Origin: Labyrinthula sp. Ha
Lineage: Eukaryota; Sar; Bigyra; Labyrinthulida; Labyrinthulaceae
Direction of reading: 5' to 3'
NCBI GenBank assembly: GCA_015227615.1
Contig: JAALGZ010000024.1
Location: forward strand, 496,001 to 560,000
DNA length: 64,000 nucleotides
Positions 1 through 12,168 of the stretch are shown here, piece by piece. Each line of letters opens with the position of its first letter. Position 1 is the first letter of the stretch. A program made the translations under genes and the position numbers. The notes beneath the pieces are model-generated. The model saw only the letters and a program-made list of their open reading frames with translations, was not told where the DNA came from and did not search any database.

Positions 1-1531
1 AAAAATCAGCTTGCATTGGCTAAACAATCTTTCTACACTGCACGAAGTCGCCGGAATGAACCTCACATCTGCGAAAATACTCTTCTTTTTGCTTTTTCTT
101 AACTGAGAAAAGACCTCTGCAGTCACAGAATCACCAGGTGGAGTCTTCGCTTCTTCTTCAGAAGCATCTGTTTCTAACCTGGACAAAGCTTTTCTTTCCG
201 CTGCATCAAGCTTATCTTCTTCCTCCCAATAAACTTTAAACACTCCAGTTTCAAAAGCACCAAACTCAACTAAAATATCTGCATCATCTTCTAAATACTT
301 CAATAAACAATCATTATTATTGACATCTCTTAAGAGATTTGCAACAACTTTCTTCCCATCTGCAAGGTTAAACTTTGAAGTTTGAAGAGCAACTGTGTAG
401 CGGTCGCAGGTAGCAAGAAAGTCGAGATGTTTTTCCAGAATTCTTACTCCACGCTCCCCAAAATAAGATCTTGGACTTCATCATCTTCAAGCTGTGCACA
501 GAACTTCCAAATCTCAAGATACCTTTTCATCATGAGAAATTTTCCACTCCAACGCGTCACATTTGGAAGAATAACAACTTTATTCGTATATTTTCTAAGA
601 GTTGCTGTTAATTTCCTTGACTTCTTGATCTTGCGAAGAAGCAACTGTACTTTGTCTAAAGCTTCGTCTAACAGTGTCTCAGATTTGATAATGCTTTAAC
701 AACTAGAGCCAAACGATGACTAAGACAGCCCATAAACTGCGCTCCAAGATCTCTGCAAACTTCTTTGTTCGTGTTTGTGTTGTCGGCAACAATAGCAACC
801 AGCAGTGATTCATTCAAAACCAAACTTGTTCATCAAATTCTTCAGGAAAGGAACAATATCACTTGCTCCCTGGGTTTCTATTTCTAAAGGAAGCACTCCA
901 AGAAGGCGAAACGTCATTTTCTTCATCTTGTCAAAGCATAAATAGATATCATTGAAACTGTAACCTTGGTGAACCCAACCATCGATGACTAAACAAACTA
1001 GTTCTAAATTCACTTCTTGTTCGATCTTTTCTATAAAAAGGTGTTCCATGCGCTTCATATAGACTCTCATCGTGTTTTCACTTACAACGTCATCAGCTAG
1101 CCTGATATTTTTAAACTCTTCGGATCTCAACAATCTCAAGGGAATATTCTTCGTTAGCAAAAAGTTCAATATAGATTTATTGTAAACATCAGATTTTTCA
1201 AAGTTCATAAACTCCAGAATATCTTTGCCTTTTGTTCTACGCTCTCTTGCATGTTCTTCTTTTAGTTTCTCAATAGTTTCTTCGTCTACGTGCGTTTTTA
1301 GGTGTTCCATGAGACCAATATAACCTTTTTACTCCACCAAGTCATCTCTCTTGGTCAATGTCTGCAAGGAAGTTTGAATACGTGTGTTTCTTTGTTAATT
1401 CAGTTTTTTCAACTTTAAAATTCTGTTTAATTATTGCAAAAAGGACTGGATCTCGTCTCGAAGAGTCTTCATGGATGAGTTCTGTGGCAGACTTTGTCAA
1501 CTTAATGCTCATTGTAATCCGAAGTTATGGT
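1..1531 (-). pseudogene. hAT transposase (BED finger to C-terminal dimerisation domain), frameshifted
   Basis: Read right to left, the pieces match an hAT transposase in order. A possible BED-finger half (GLMEHLKTH) lies near 1310. Then come a central block with LVCLVIDGW (about 980), FMGCLSHRLALVV (about 720-740), VTRWSGKFLMMKR (about 540-580), and RFIPATSCSVERLFSQ near 10-70, which is the typical C-terminal dimerisation motif. These lie in different frames: breaks occur near 1325 (stop), 816, 690 and 460. The longest intact pieces are 810-1310 and 444-644, and the left 360 bases are open in one frame to the window edge. It is therefore a non-autonomous relic. Family assignment comes from the motifs; the exact hAT clade is not determined. 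Confidence 0.8.
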
Positions 1532-1680
1532 TTTATACTCTTATTTTAACGGTTTTGCGATGACCGGATTGGACATACGAGAAAAAATAATTTTAAATTT
1601 ATGGGCTCCCGGCAGCAATTTTTCCACGCAACCGGCCACTAATAATTTCTTGTGGGGACGTATGGTATAAGATCGGATAT

Positions 1681-1709
1681 TAGTGGGCGGCCAAGTTTGA
1701 GCATCACTG
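1681..1709 (-). repeat. Putative hAT terminal inverted repeat (5' end)
   Basis: On the minus strand the end starts CAGTG and continues TCAAACTTGGCCGCC, the pattern seen at many hAT termini. The matching 3' end lies beyond the left edge of the window. Confidence 0.55.
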
Positions 1710-3614
1710 CGAGAGCGTATCTTTTAAACCCTAGTAAAAGTTAATTCTAGTATCCTTTTCACTAACTTTGCAGATTTCAAAAAAAAGTTTTCAAACTTAC
1801 CATCATGAAAAACGTTTCTATAGATTCTCTGATTCTTTTCATATACCGTCACAAAGGGATAGATGATTTAACAAAGTATTTGCAAAACTTTCTCTATTCT
1901 GAATAAATTTAAATCAGATAAACGCCACAAAAGGAAATCAAATGTTGAGAATTTGCAAATCTGAAAATAGAAAACCATTTAGTGTTGTTACAATCCTGTT
2001 AATTAGCGTTTAAATTTTCTCCGAGAGCAAAATAAGAGGTATTTTACCGCTTTGATTTATCTTGGAGAAGTTTGAGTTTGTTTTGAAAAAATCGATAATT
2101 GTGTTAAATAATGTTTTCTCAAAATCAACCTGTGCGCTACCAAAAGAAACACCCGGAAAGATCTTAGACAAACCTCATCACTCAAAAGAATCAGAAAACA
2201 AGATAAATCAAAAGGTTTAGTTCAGAGTTTAGACATTCATTATAGATTTTTTAATTGTGTTTCTTATTTTGAAGTTTTGAGAAACTGAAGAGACGAATAT
2301 TTTCAAATGTGGAATATTTCTGAAAGTTTTATAACTAGTAGCAAGGCCCTAGAAAAGGATTGTTAATTGAAGGTATTTGTACCACGAAATTCCTATAAAA
2401 AGACTTTTTAGAAAACCCAAAGAGCTTCCATATTGAACTAAGTACTAGATAGTTTAATTAGATTCAGATCATCTAAGATCAAACGTAATACAGTTAAGAC
2501 TGAACTTCAATGTAATCAGACCTTACATACCTTGTCCCCGAGACTATATGTGACCGATTTCAAATAAGTAGGACATAAACATATTAAGTTTTTAAAATTT
2601 TGTCACTTCCAAATATATAGGTAAATGTCGCATTTATAAAATCACTATACAGAAATGTACATTTTCTCTGAAAAGTATTCAAGAATACAGTTAAGTTACT
2701 AAATAGAAGCTAGGCTTTTATTATATAATATCTATGTTTTTGACTCTTAGAAAAACTATTATTGTGTCTAATTCTCAACATGTTTAAGACCATGAAGATA
2801 TTTGCTTTGTATTGAAAGTACAGGTATTTAGTTTTAAAGTCTATATACATAACTGACAGCATTTTAAAGCTTACCGAGGATATGTTCTCACAATATGTAC
2901 ATATATCCAGATATTAAATTTTGTAGTTTAAATTTCCTAATCAGGCTCGTGACTTTTGACTAGAATACATTTTTCACTAAGATCAATACACTACATGTGT
3001 CTAAATATTGAACCAACTGAACTCATTCTAAAAATCATATAAAGTAAGTTGTTACGCAACAGAAGAGTAACCAAAATAATATTGAAGTACAGTGACTAGA
3101 TTCTGAAGAAAAAAGAATTAGATGTGAGAAATCATGGAATCTCAGATAGAGCAACAGAAGTAGCACAGTAGACATCTGCAAAAAAGATAAGAGAAATATG
3201 GTATTTTAAGTAAATATATATAATCAACTCAAAACTTTCTATCAGAGATTTTACTAGAACAGATCTTGATAAACTTAATATTAAGGCAGTATATTAGAGT
3301 TCGTTTTTCATATCTTGCATTTCATCTTTTTCGGGACTTTGTATATAATATTCTCTTAAAATGTTAAAATCATATAATTCTATACTTAAAATAGATCTTA
3401 AGTTAACTATCTTGTACTCTTAGATCAACTACCTAATTTTATATAAAAATATTATTGAAATTGTAACAACCTACTTTTTTCCTGTGCTTAATTATAACGG
3501 CAATGATTTTAGGTATTGTGCTAATGTATCGGATCTCGGCACCGAATGACCACAGATATGTGCATAATTTAATATTGCTATAGACATAGTAAGATAAATA
3601 TGAAAGCCCTTCAC

Positions 3615-3638
3615 ATATATATATATATATATATATAT
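3615..3638. repeat. (AT)12 microsatellite
   Basis: A perfect run of 12 AT dinucleotides in the desert between the hAT element and WDR3. Confidence 0.9.
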
Positions 3639-6600
3639 CATTAAATAGCACCAGAAAACTTGCGAAATCACATGTGTAGTGCAATTATAATATTCCCAGA
3701 TAAAGTGTTCACAGAATCACTTAACTAAACTTGTCTAGAGAAATAAATAAATACGATATTACAGGAAAACAAAAAAATACCTTTGTATTATTCCTATGGC
3801 TTTGCAAAAAAGTATATTAAGAAGATATCAAGTTTAGTAAGTATTTACTCCTTTATTTTTATTTCCAAGGTAGCACAAAAGTAAACAGAAAAGATAACAA
3901 CAAATAACATAAGTAAGCAAAAGCAAACGACAGGAAGAAATTAAATAGTGATTAGCCAAAACAAAAGTTTTTATTATAGATTAAATACAAACAGGTGTGT
4001 TAGGACTTCTGGGTCTGCATATTGAATATCCAATGGTGTACAATTGACAAATCGTGCAGATTAATAAAAGGGAAATAATTATATTCATTTAACCCTATAA
4101 ATTATCAGTCAAAAAATATCTCTGTCAGGGTGGTTAACTACAATGAATTTTCCCCAAATTTGCACTATCCCCCCTTTCATGTCATAAGTGACATTGTATT
4201 CAATACCCGCGAAGTAACTAAAATAAAACTTCAACTTTAAAAGAACCAAGGAGAGTCTGGAGGAATTCTTAAAGCGAATTTAAGAATTTTACAAGATAGA
4301 AGAAATAAAATAAGGAAACTTAGAGTCAAATATCAAAACATATAAACACAGACACATCTCAGATCCTTTGTTAAAACCTAAGACTTCAATTTTAATAAAA
4401 GTAACAAATACAAAATCAACCATGAAGTTTGAGCTCATGTACTAGAAAACTAGGTGATGAATTTGAAAATTATATTATTATTTATAAATCATTATAGCAT
4501 CAGAGCAAGGGGACTGGTAGCCCATGACATGGATTAAAACTCTTAATAGAAACTATAATAGAAGTAACCCAATATTAAGCTAGATTCAGGAATTTTAATA
4601 TAACAGAAGTGGCAACTGAGGAATCTTGGTTCATGGAGATTAACTTACGTGAAAGTCTATGAACTTGTGTCATATATATTTCAGGAAATATAATTCCAGA
4701 TATTCAGTGCATTGTGATTTAAAACCTCGAGTATACTCCCTTTAATCTATTTTCTCCTTTGTTTTACCTTTTATTTCTTTAACGTAATTGATCTTAGTGA
4801 TTGACAAGATTTTTTTGAATGGGAATAGAACTGGGAAATAATGTATTGATGAAATGGAGTTTAAATAACAATACAAAGTGAGAGGGACAATAAAGTATCT
4901 GCGCGCGTTGAAACCAATCCCTAGTAGCTTCTAGCCCAACCATATACAAATTGATGTCTCGACAACTACCCTGCTCAAATATATCAATATTCATTAAGTT
5001 CTCTATAGAATAGTTTCTATTGGTTTTTATTAAATCTTTCTCTGTTTTTATTACTAAATAATACACTGGTTTCATTGAAAACCTCTATCAATTCTTTCTT
5101 TCCCCTGAGCAGATATGACTTGGAATTTGATATTCATATCACCAAATAAATCTTATGATTAAGTAACCCAATTATTCTGAACCCCGTTGATTTTTTATTT
5201 TTCAGTTCTTTTCCCAAAAAACTTCTCCATTAATGATTTTTTTCATGTCGTAACAGCTTACCTATTGGTAGTTGATCTCAGATGTCATCAATCATATCTA
5301 CTGTTGTTTAGTAGCTCAGAAGGTAAATTTATATTGTTCAAATAATTTTTTTCGTGTTTTTCTTTATTGGAAAATATCCCTTACTTGAACAATCAAAATA
5401 AACATTGACTAAAATACCCTTAAAAACTTCTTTGACACCTGTATCGATGTAAGGTTTAAGCTGATAAGTTATTTCATGAGTAGTTTAAATAAAATGATAT
5501 GATTGGATAGATGATATAAATTGATTGGGTAGATATTTTGCCAGGATTCGCCATTGTCTGAATTAATTAAGGAAAAAACTAATAAAAAGAGAATAAAAAG
5601 AAAATACTTATAACCCCAGTAAATAACCCAGGAAAGGAGAAACAGAATACCAGACACCAAGATATCATAGTGCAAGACATTACAGAACCTTCGTACACGT
5701 GCACAAGACATCGGTTATGAGATCAAGATACCCAAACCGATCCACATCAAACTAGGGTAATGTCTATATACTTTCTAACTATTCATAGGTACTTATATAG
5801 ATAAGAATATCTATCCAAGATAACAATAGTGATGTGTCGAACTTTTTGATAGTTTTTAAATAGTCTATAACACCATCCATTTACCAAAAATATAACTTCC
5901 TCTATGATTAAATTTATTTAATCGACTATTATATGGTAAAAGTACTAACACTACCAAAATTTTTCAACAAATATTTACACAATCATAACACATTTTCTCT
6001 TAAGAAATATGTCCCAATAGAATTTCCCGCTTCTAAATACCTCTTCATCCAGATCTTTTGATGTAATGTACAAACTCAGAAGATGAAATTTAAATTGAGC
6101 ATTGTATTTGGTATTTTTAAGACAAACTCTAAGATCATCTAATAAAATGATACTGTTTCTAAATATCATTTCCAGAATTCTTGTGTCATACAAACTATAG
6201 TATATTCTATTTTTCAAAGCCATTGATATAAGGTACATACTTAACCTATAATGACATACACACCGAATGATTTCAAAATTAAGAAAGTTGACTATAAAGC
6301 TATTAATCTGCACTTCAAATGATCACTGAAAATATATCTTCTATGACTGGATTGCCGCAACTTTTTATATCAAATACTCTTTTTGATGTTCCATATTCTT
6401 TACCTAAAAATATGATCCATGTTAAGTAATTCTAATTCTGCATTAGCTGTAACATAAGTAACTCAGATATTTATTAAATAATTGTTTTTATAGAATCATT
6501 CCAAACCCATTTTTCTTGTTATTTTTCGAGCTGCAATGGTGGATTATGTTAATTTTATATCACAATAAATTATAGTTGAAATACTTAGCAAAAATATTTA

Positions 6601-8640
6601 CAATATCTGTATAGCAACATGTATATAAGCAATTAATTCCACCTTCGTAGTCTGTTTTAATAAAAACCCTGGGTGTTAAGATTTTTAAAGTATCAATGCT
6701 CCAAAATTAAGCTATTGACCACTAACACCAGTTTGTGTTCTCTTTTTAAGAAGGGCATGTTTTCTCTCTCTATATATGGTTCAGCTATTCGACTTCTATG
6801 AAAGAACTATTTATCTTGTTTTCTTGAGGCTGCAACAGTATGTTAGTAATTAGATTACCATACTATTCAAACATATATATATATTTATATTAATTTTTTT
6901 CATTGAAACGTCCTCTTGGTAACTAATTTGGTACGTTTCTCTTAATTCAGGACAGATTATGACTTGCTCTATTTTTTCTTTTAAGATTGTGTCTTTTCCA
7001 ACACCCTTGTACGAGGGTTTTCCCATTTTAGTGTCTTGTTCTTTTATTTTATTGTAGCAGATATTTTATGCTCTGATTTTATTGAATACTCTTTTGCTAA
7101 AAATATTTATTTAGATATTAATCCCATCCATATTATTTTTATCTCCATCTTATCATGGTTGTATAATACAATATTGGCAAAATATTACTCATGAGTTCAA
7201 GTCTAAATTTGCTTTTTTTCTAAGAGATAAAAGTTGATTTACATTACCTTATCCACCAACAGGGTTTTCAGTTCTTCTTATTATTTGGATTATTGCCTAA
7301 TATTCGTTCTCCAACTTTACATCTCTAACATTCCCGTACTTCTCTGGTTGCAGCTTGGTAGTTGATGCTTCGACATTCATTCTCTCAACCATGTTAATAA
7401 TTTAGACTCAACAACTTTCTAAACTTTTCTTATGATTATTTTAGCGGTGTCCATACTAATTATACAATAATCCAGTATACTCTCTATAACTTCAGGTGAA
7501 AAAACCTAGTCTAAACTTTACCTTGCGTTCGTCTTTAATTATAAAAGGAAATTTAGCTTAACTCTGATTGAGAAAGTCCATGATTAAAGCTATCAGTGCG
7601 ATCTTTTGTATTAATTGGGGTGCTTCACTAAAGATTGTTTCCATAAGGAACTCCAGGAAGGCGTTTGTTTTCGTGATTAGCACCATAATTAAAAATATTA
7701 CCCTCTCGCTTACTACACATGCGTTCTCTTTCCTAAAATCGCGATCAGTATCATAGTTTACACTATCACTTTGTTTTCATAGTGCACTGAAATCCTATCA
7801 ATTATATTTTATGCTACCCATTCATTATTAATAATATCAAAGAATAAGATACAAATATATACTCATTAATATAGTTTTGTAGCGTTACATATAAGTGTTG
7901 ATATTTTCCTGTCAGTGTTCTACATAAGAATCTAAAATGCTGATATGTTTCTATCAAACAAATTTAAGTATCCATGTGCTTCTCTATGGTTTGTTGTTGT
8001 TCTCATAGTTAAATTAGATGTAAAACTATCGCTTTCAAGAAATGTAAGTCAGCCGGATTAGATTACTCAATGATCTCTATAAATATGAACTACTGAAACG
8101 GGTCCAGGTAAATCCCTTGTTCCTAGCCTTATTAAGATGTTTGTACAGTGAATCGGTAGGTATACAAAGAGCTCATTTGGCATTCTTTTCTGTTTCTTTG
8201 CTGAAACCATAAAAAAAGAGTATAAATAGTTTTGAACTTCTGGTAATTTAACACGAGGATTATATTTGAGCTTATAGCTACAGCTGTTCCATTTCTAGCT
8301 AGATTTGTACTGACAAGAACAATGACAGTATAACGTTTAGAAAATAGTACCGAGTTGTAGATTACTTACAATTCCTATGCATTGGGGGTTTCACAACCTA
8401 TTTCTCTAAGGTTTATTGTCGACAACATCTGCTCGAAATCGATATAAAACTTTCCTTGTTGAAAATAATTAAGATATTTCTACGCAATTTTGTTTTAATG
8501 AATATTTTGTGTTTTTCAGTATATATATTATTATTTTTTTGCATTTAAAAATATTCGTGAAGCTTCAGTATGAAAGTTATTAAACCTTGTATGGTTGTGC
8601 TCATATCTTAATATCAAAAATTTTTAATACTAAGCGACAA

Positions 8641-8825
8641 AGATTGAAGAAGATGGTTCATTTTTTTCAAGAGAATGTTGATTGAGAGAATAGAAGGATA
8701 ATACAGCACATCTTGAAGAAGCTGCCTTTTTGTTAACTTAGAAGGATGTTGATGATGAGAAAGAACTCAAATATATCATTATTGATAATATTCGCAGTGT
8801 TGCCGATCCAGGAGGAGTTTTGTAA
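8641..8825 (+). pseudogene. Coding-like relic, unidentified
   Basis: Short stretches read like protein in shifting frames, for example ENRRIIQHILKKLP, then DEKELKYIIIDNIRSVADPG ending at a TAA. Codon choice is less AT-biased than the surrounding desert. In-frame stops and a frame change separate the pieces. No family is recognised and it may be chance. Confidence 0.2.
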
Positions 8826-9364
8826 GGATATATAGTATCTTCCTTGGTTGATACAAAGTAAAGTATTTTGTGTTTGACTGCCTTATGTTTAACCTCTATT
8901 GTCCAGTCAAATTTCCTTCTTACAAAATAGTAAACTAAAAGAAAGATTCGGTGTCAGTACGTAGGTAATATTTAGAAATTCGTTGGTAGTTATTTATTCT
9001 AACCTAAAGCATAGGTTGCTTTATCTTAGAAATAACTTCGGTTTATCTTCTTCAATTTGAGCACTAGAAGTTACGAGTATTCATATTCAGAGGAAGAAAC
9101 TAATTATAGTTACAACAGCAGCTCAAAATATAGAACAACTTAAAAAAATATTTGCTGTAGCTTGTTTTGAGCTAAAAGATCTAATTATTTGACTTGTGGA
9201 TCTTGTAACCAAAATAGAATTCACAACATTTTGCAAATTTTCAATGGAAGTGCTGTGTTTGTTAGCAGTGTGTTATGATCGAATTTATCTATTACAAGCC
9301 ATTGGAACGATTTCTTCGCAATACTCCAAGTTCAATTAACTAAAAACGATATTAATTGAGTTTT

Positions 9365-12148
9365 CTATGGTATATCCTCAAGGTTCTTCTCTTGTCTGTA
9401 GATAAGAACTGTTGTATTATATCCAATAGTGTTCCTATAACGCTGTAATTTTGAGCGTAAGACACTCTTGAATATTTGTAAAGAAGTTTCGACAGCTTTA
9501 TTTTGACTTCTTGTGAGTTGTTTGAAATTAAATTGTAACAACCTTATAACAATTTTTGTTAACTTTTCAACTTGAACGTTCTCTTGTTCTTCCAATATTT
9601 TACCCATTTGAACCATTAGGACCAAAGTATAATTATACGGTAACAACAATAAAGTTTGATCTATTTCTGAAGACTTCATACTCTGAAGAATTTTAAGTAA
9701 ATATTGTTCTTTTGTAAGCTTGTAAAATTTCAATATGCTAACTTTGTTCTCCACAAAATCCTCATCAAAGAAATCAAGTGCTTGGATCAACTTCTCAGTT
9801 GAGTTCAACAACGCATCTTCAGCTGCTTGATTTTGTCCCATTCCTATTAAGAAAGCTTCCTTCTCTTCTTTTTGTTCTGCTAAAATTGCAGGTATGGCAT
9901 CTGCTTCAATGTCATCTTCAAGAAACTCAGCAGCTCCATTTCTCGCAACTACGTTTCTCAACAAACCTTCATCTGCTTCTGTTTCCATCATTAGTCTTTT
10001 TTGTTCCTCTTCAGGAAAGATAATATCCCTTCCTCGCTTATATAGCTTTATACTCTTGTCATTTCCAGTTGTTAATATAAATCGATCAGCAGACTTTGTA
10101 TTTGAAGTACTCAGTCCCCACATCTCAGAAACATGAGCTCTTATCATAGTAATATTGGAAAACGTATCGGCATCCCAAAACTTCAAAAAACCGTCCCTTG
10201 ATCCAGTCAGAAATTGGTGAGTTCCAGCGATGAAGTTTATACAAGTAAGCGGCAAATCATGAGCAAAAATAGAACGATGACAATCCCCGAAGTCTAGTCC
10301 CCAAATTTTTATGTTCTTATCTGCAGATGCAGAAACAAGCAAAGAATCATCCGTAGATATATCAAAAGCAACAACAGGAAGTTTATGCCCATACAAAGAT
10401 AGCCTAAAACTTAAGGTCTCTTCTAAGAACACCTTAATTGTATTATCAAGTAAAGAAAAGCAAACTAAGTTTGACTTTGCGGAGAGTGAATTTGAATATT
10501 TGGAGAACAAAATTTCCTCATTGAGTTGCAGAGTTCTTATATGCAAAATATCAACTTGCCCATCTTCAAGACTAAAGTTCCAAAATTTAGCTTCTTTATC
10601 TGAGGAAACAGAGACAAAGGAAGCAAGATTTGGATGAACACTCATTGAGAAAACTGATTTCTTTTCCTGGTGCGCTTGAATAGATCTAATAATTTCAAAG
10701 TTGACACAATCAACTAGATGAATAACACCTGCTTTTGTGCCAACAAGACAATATTCATCCCCAGGAACAAACATGCAACATAATATATACTTCTCATCTT
10801 TTGTTCCTGTAATTTTTGCAGTACCCAACAAGGAAAAGTTTTCTAGAGACCAAATCTTTATCTGTCCTGAGCTATCACAAGTAATAAATGTCTTATCTAC
10901 TCGATCTACTGCACAGCATCTCACATCAGACCGGTGACCATTCACAGAAATTGAGTTTGTTAACTCGACTTCAAGAAATCCAAGTGCAAGACTCTTTTCT
11001 TTAGATTTCTTTCGCTTCTTTGAAGTTGTATCCTTTGAGCATTTGACTTTGAAAGTTTCCAAAGTGTTTGTCTTGAGCGAGAGTATAACTTCAAAAAACG
11101 GTTTTGAGCTATTCAAAACTTCACCAAGTTCAAAAGACTTTATTTCATGCTTTGCTGTAATCGAACAGAAGTGTTCAAATAAATCTGAAACATGAGTTTG
11201 AACTTTTTCTTCTTCATTTTCTTTCTCTTTATGTTTTGACCTTCTTCTTTTTAACTTCTTTTTAATCTCTTTTTCGCTACTCTTTCTGTACACTTCTATA
11301 TTCTTTCCTTTACATCGAATGGCGATAAACTTTTCCTCTCCAATTTTGCTTTCCAACAGTTTCACTTGCTGAAATTTTCCAACGTTTTTTCCTTTCAAAG
11401 ATCCATGAACCATAGAAACACCATCATCAACTTTCAAATCAAGCACATTAATAACCCTAATCTCATTTTCAGCAGTAAGACAAAAAATCTGATTTCCATC
11501 AACATAAAAATCTAATAATCTTCCTCCAAAGCCACCGACAGTTCGGATGCACTCTTGATTTTCCACATCCCAGAACTTTAAAAATCCATCTACGGAAGAA
11601 GAGACTAAAATTTCTCCAAAAGAGCCAACATTTGTTACTTTGCCAATATGACCTTTTAACCCACACACTCCTCGTTGCGCAATAGTATCCCAAACAAATA
11701 CTTTTCCATCTTTTCCACCACTGAAAAGATAATTTTCTTTTTCTAGAAAATAAATCCATAAAACTAAATTTACCGTTAAAACATAAACTTTCAACGGAAC
11801 TATTGTGTCCAAAAAACGTTGATAAGAATTCACCCGTTAGAATATTAAATAGAAAAATATTTCCTTCCAAAGAAGCAGCTGCTAAATAACTCTAAAAAAC
11901 TTAAGAAAGTTAAAAAAATATACTTTTGATATTGATAATTTTGTTATGTTGGTAAGTTGTGTTGCTGGAAGTTTTGGTGGAGTATATCTATGACCTAGTG
12001 AAGAGGTTTTTGCATTGAATGATTGAATAAAATGAATTCTAGAAGTAAAAATTGTTTTCGTATTTATATTAAAACAAATATTTGAATGTTGAGATGTTAT
12101 TTGACCTAGAGTTGTATGTTCTTCGTAGCGAAGATATGTCTTTGGCAT
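9365..12148 (-). CDS. WDR3: WDR3/Utp12 (Dip2) U3 snoRNP WD40 protein, 3 exons
   Basis: Component of the small-subunit processome (UTP-B subcomplex) that acts with U3 snoRNA in nucleolar 18S rRNA maturation. The spliced product is 906 aa; the human homologue is about 943. Exons are 12148-11924, 11891-11774 and 11742-9365; introns are 11892-11923 (32 nt) and 11743-11773 (31 nt). Splicing restores the WD repeat reading SLCFNEKENYLFSGG across intron 2. The start MPKTYLRYE matches the family N-terminus. Two WD40 propellers are separated by a basic linker near residues 273-300 (KKKLKRRRSKHKEKE). The hallmark GHKLPVV...KIWGLDFGDCH lies near residues 565-610, and the Utp12 C-terminal helical domain (SSEIDQTLLLLPY) near 795-895. 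No disruption is seen. The family call is secure; expression is not tested. Confidence 0.95.
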
Positions 12149-12151
12149 CTT

Positions 12152-12168
12152 GCTGTGGTTATTGCTCT
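12152..12168 (-). promoter_or_regulatory. CATTACC-like element at the WDR3 start
   Basis: On the coding strand GCAATAACCACAGCAAG abuts the ATG. It resembles GCATTACCACAG found upstream of the gene at 17342 but carries an extra base. It is the weakest member of the set and could be chance. Confidence 0.3.

Larger units (their letters stand above)
1..1709 (-). mobile_element. hAT-superfamily DNA transposon, 5' part, decayed
   Basis: The 5' (transposase N-terminal) end of the element is at the right. Read on the minus strand from 1709 it begins CAGTGATGCTCAAACTTGGC, which resembles hAT terminal inverted repeats of the Charlie/Buster type. The transposase relic follows on the same strand and runs off the left edge, so the 3' terminus and target-site duplication cannot be checked. 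If 1709 is the true end, the 8-bp flank 1710-1717 (CGAGAGCG) is the expected target duplication. Just inside the end, GGCCACTAATAAT (1634-1646) and ATATTAGTGGGCGGCC (1677-1692) form an imperfect subterminal inverted repeat. Confidence 0.75.
1710..9364. other. Gene desert, 7.7 kb
   Basis: AT-rich sequence without a convincing gene. Open stretches stay near or below 110 codons, lack recognisable motifs and look like chance. It holds an AT microsatellite at 3615-3638 and one coding-like relic at 8641-8825. No tRNA (no GGTTCRANNCC B box), rRNA or transposon end was seen. Confidence 0.6.

Noticed and set aside
4794-5075. 93-codon minus-strand ORF in the first desert
   Set aside because: No recognisable motif or context, and the length is within chance expectation.
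11499-11870. 123-codon minus-strand ORF as a separate gene
   Set aside because: Its first about 30 codons are exon 2 of WDR3 and the rest is out-of-frame readthrough past the 31-nt intron.
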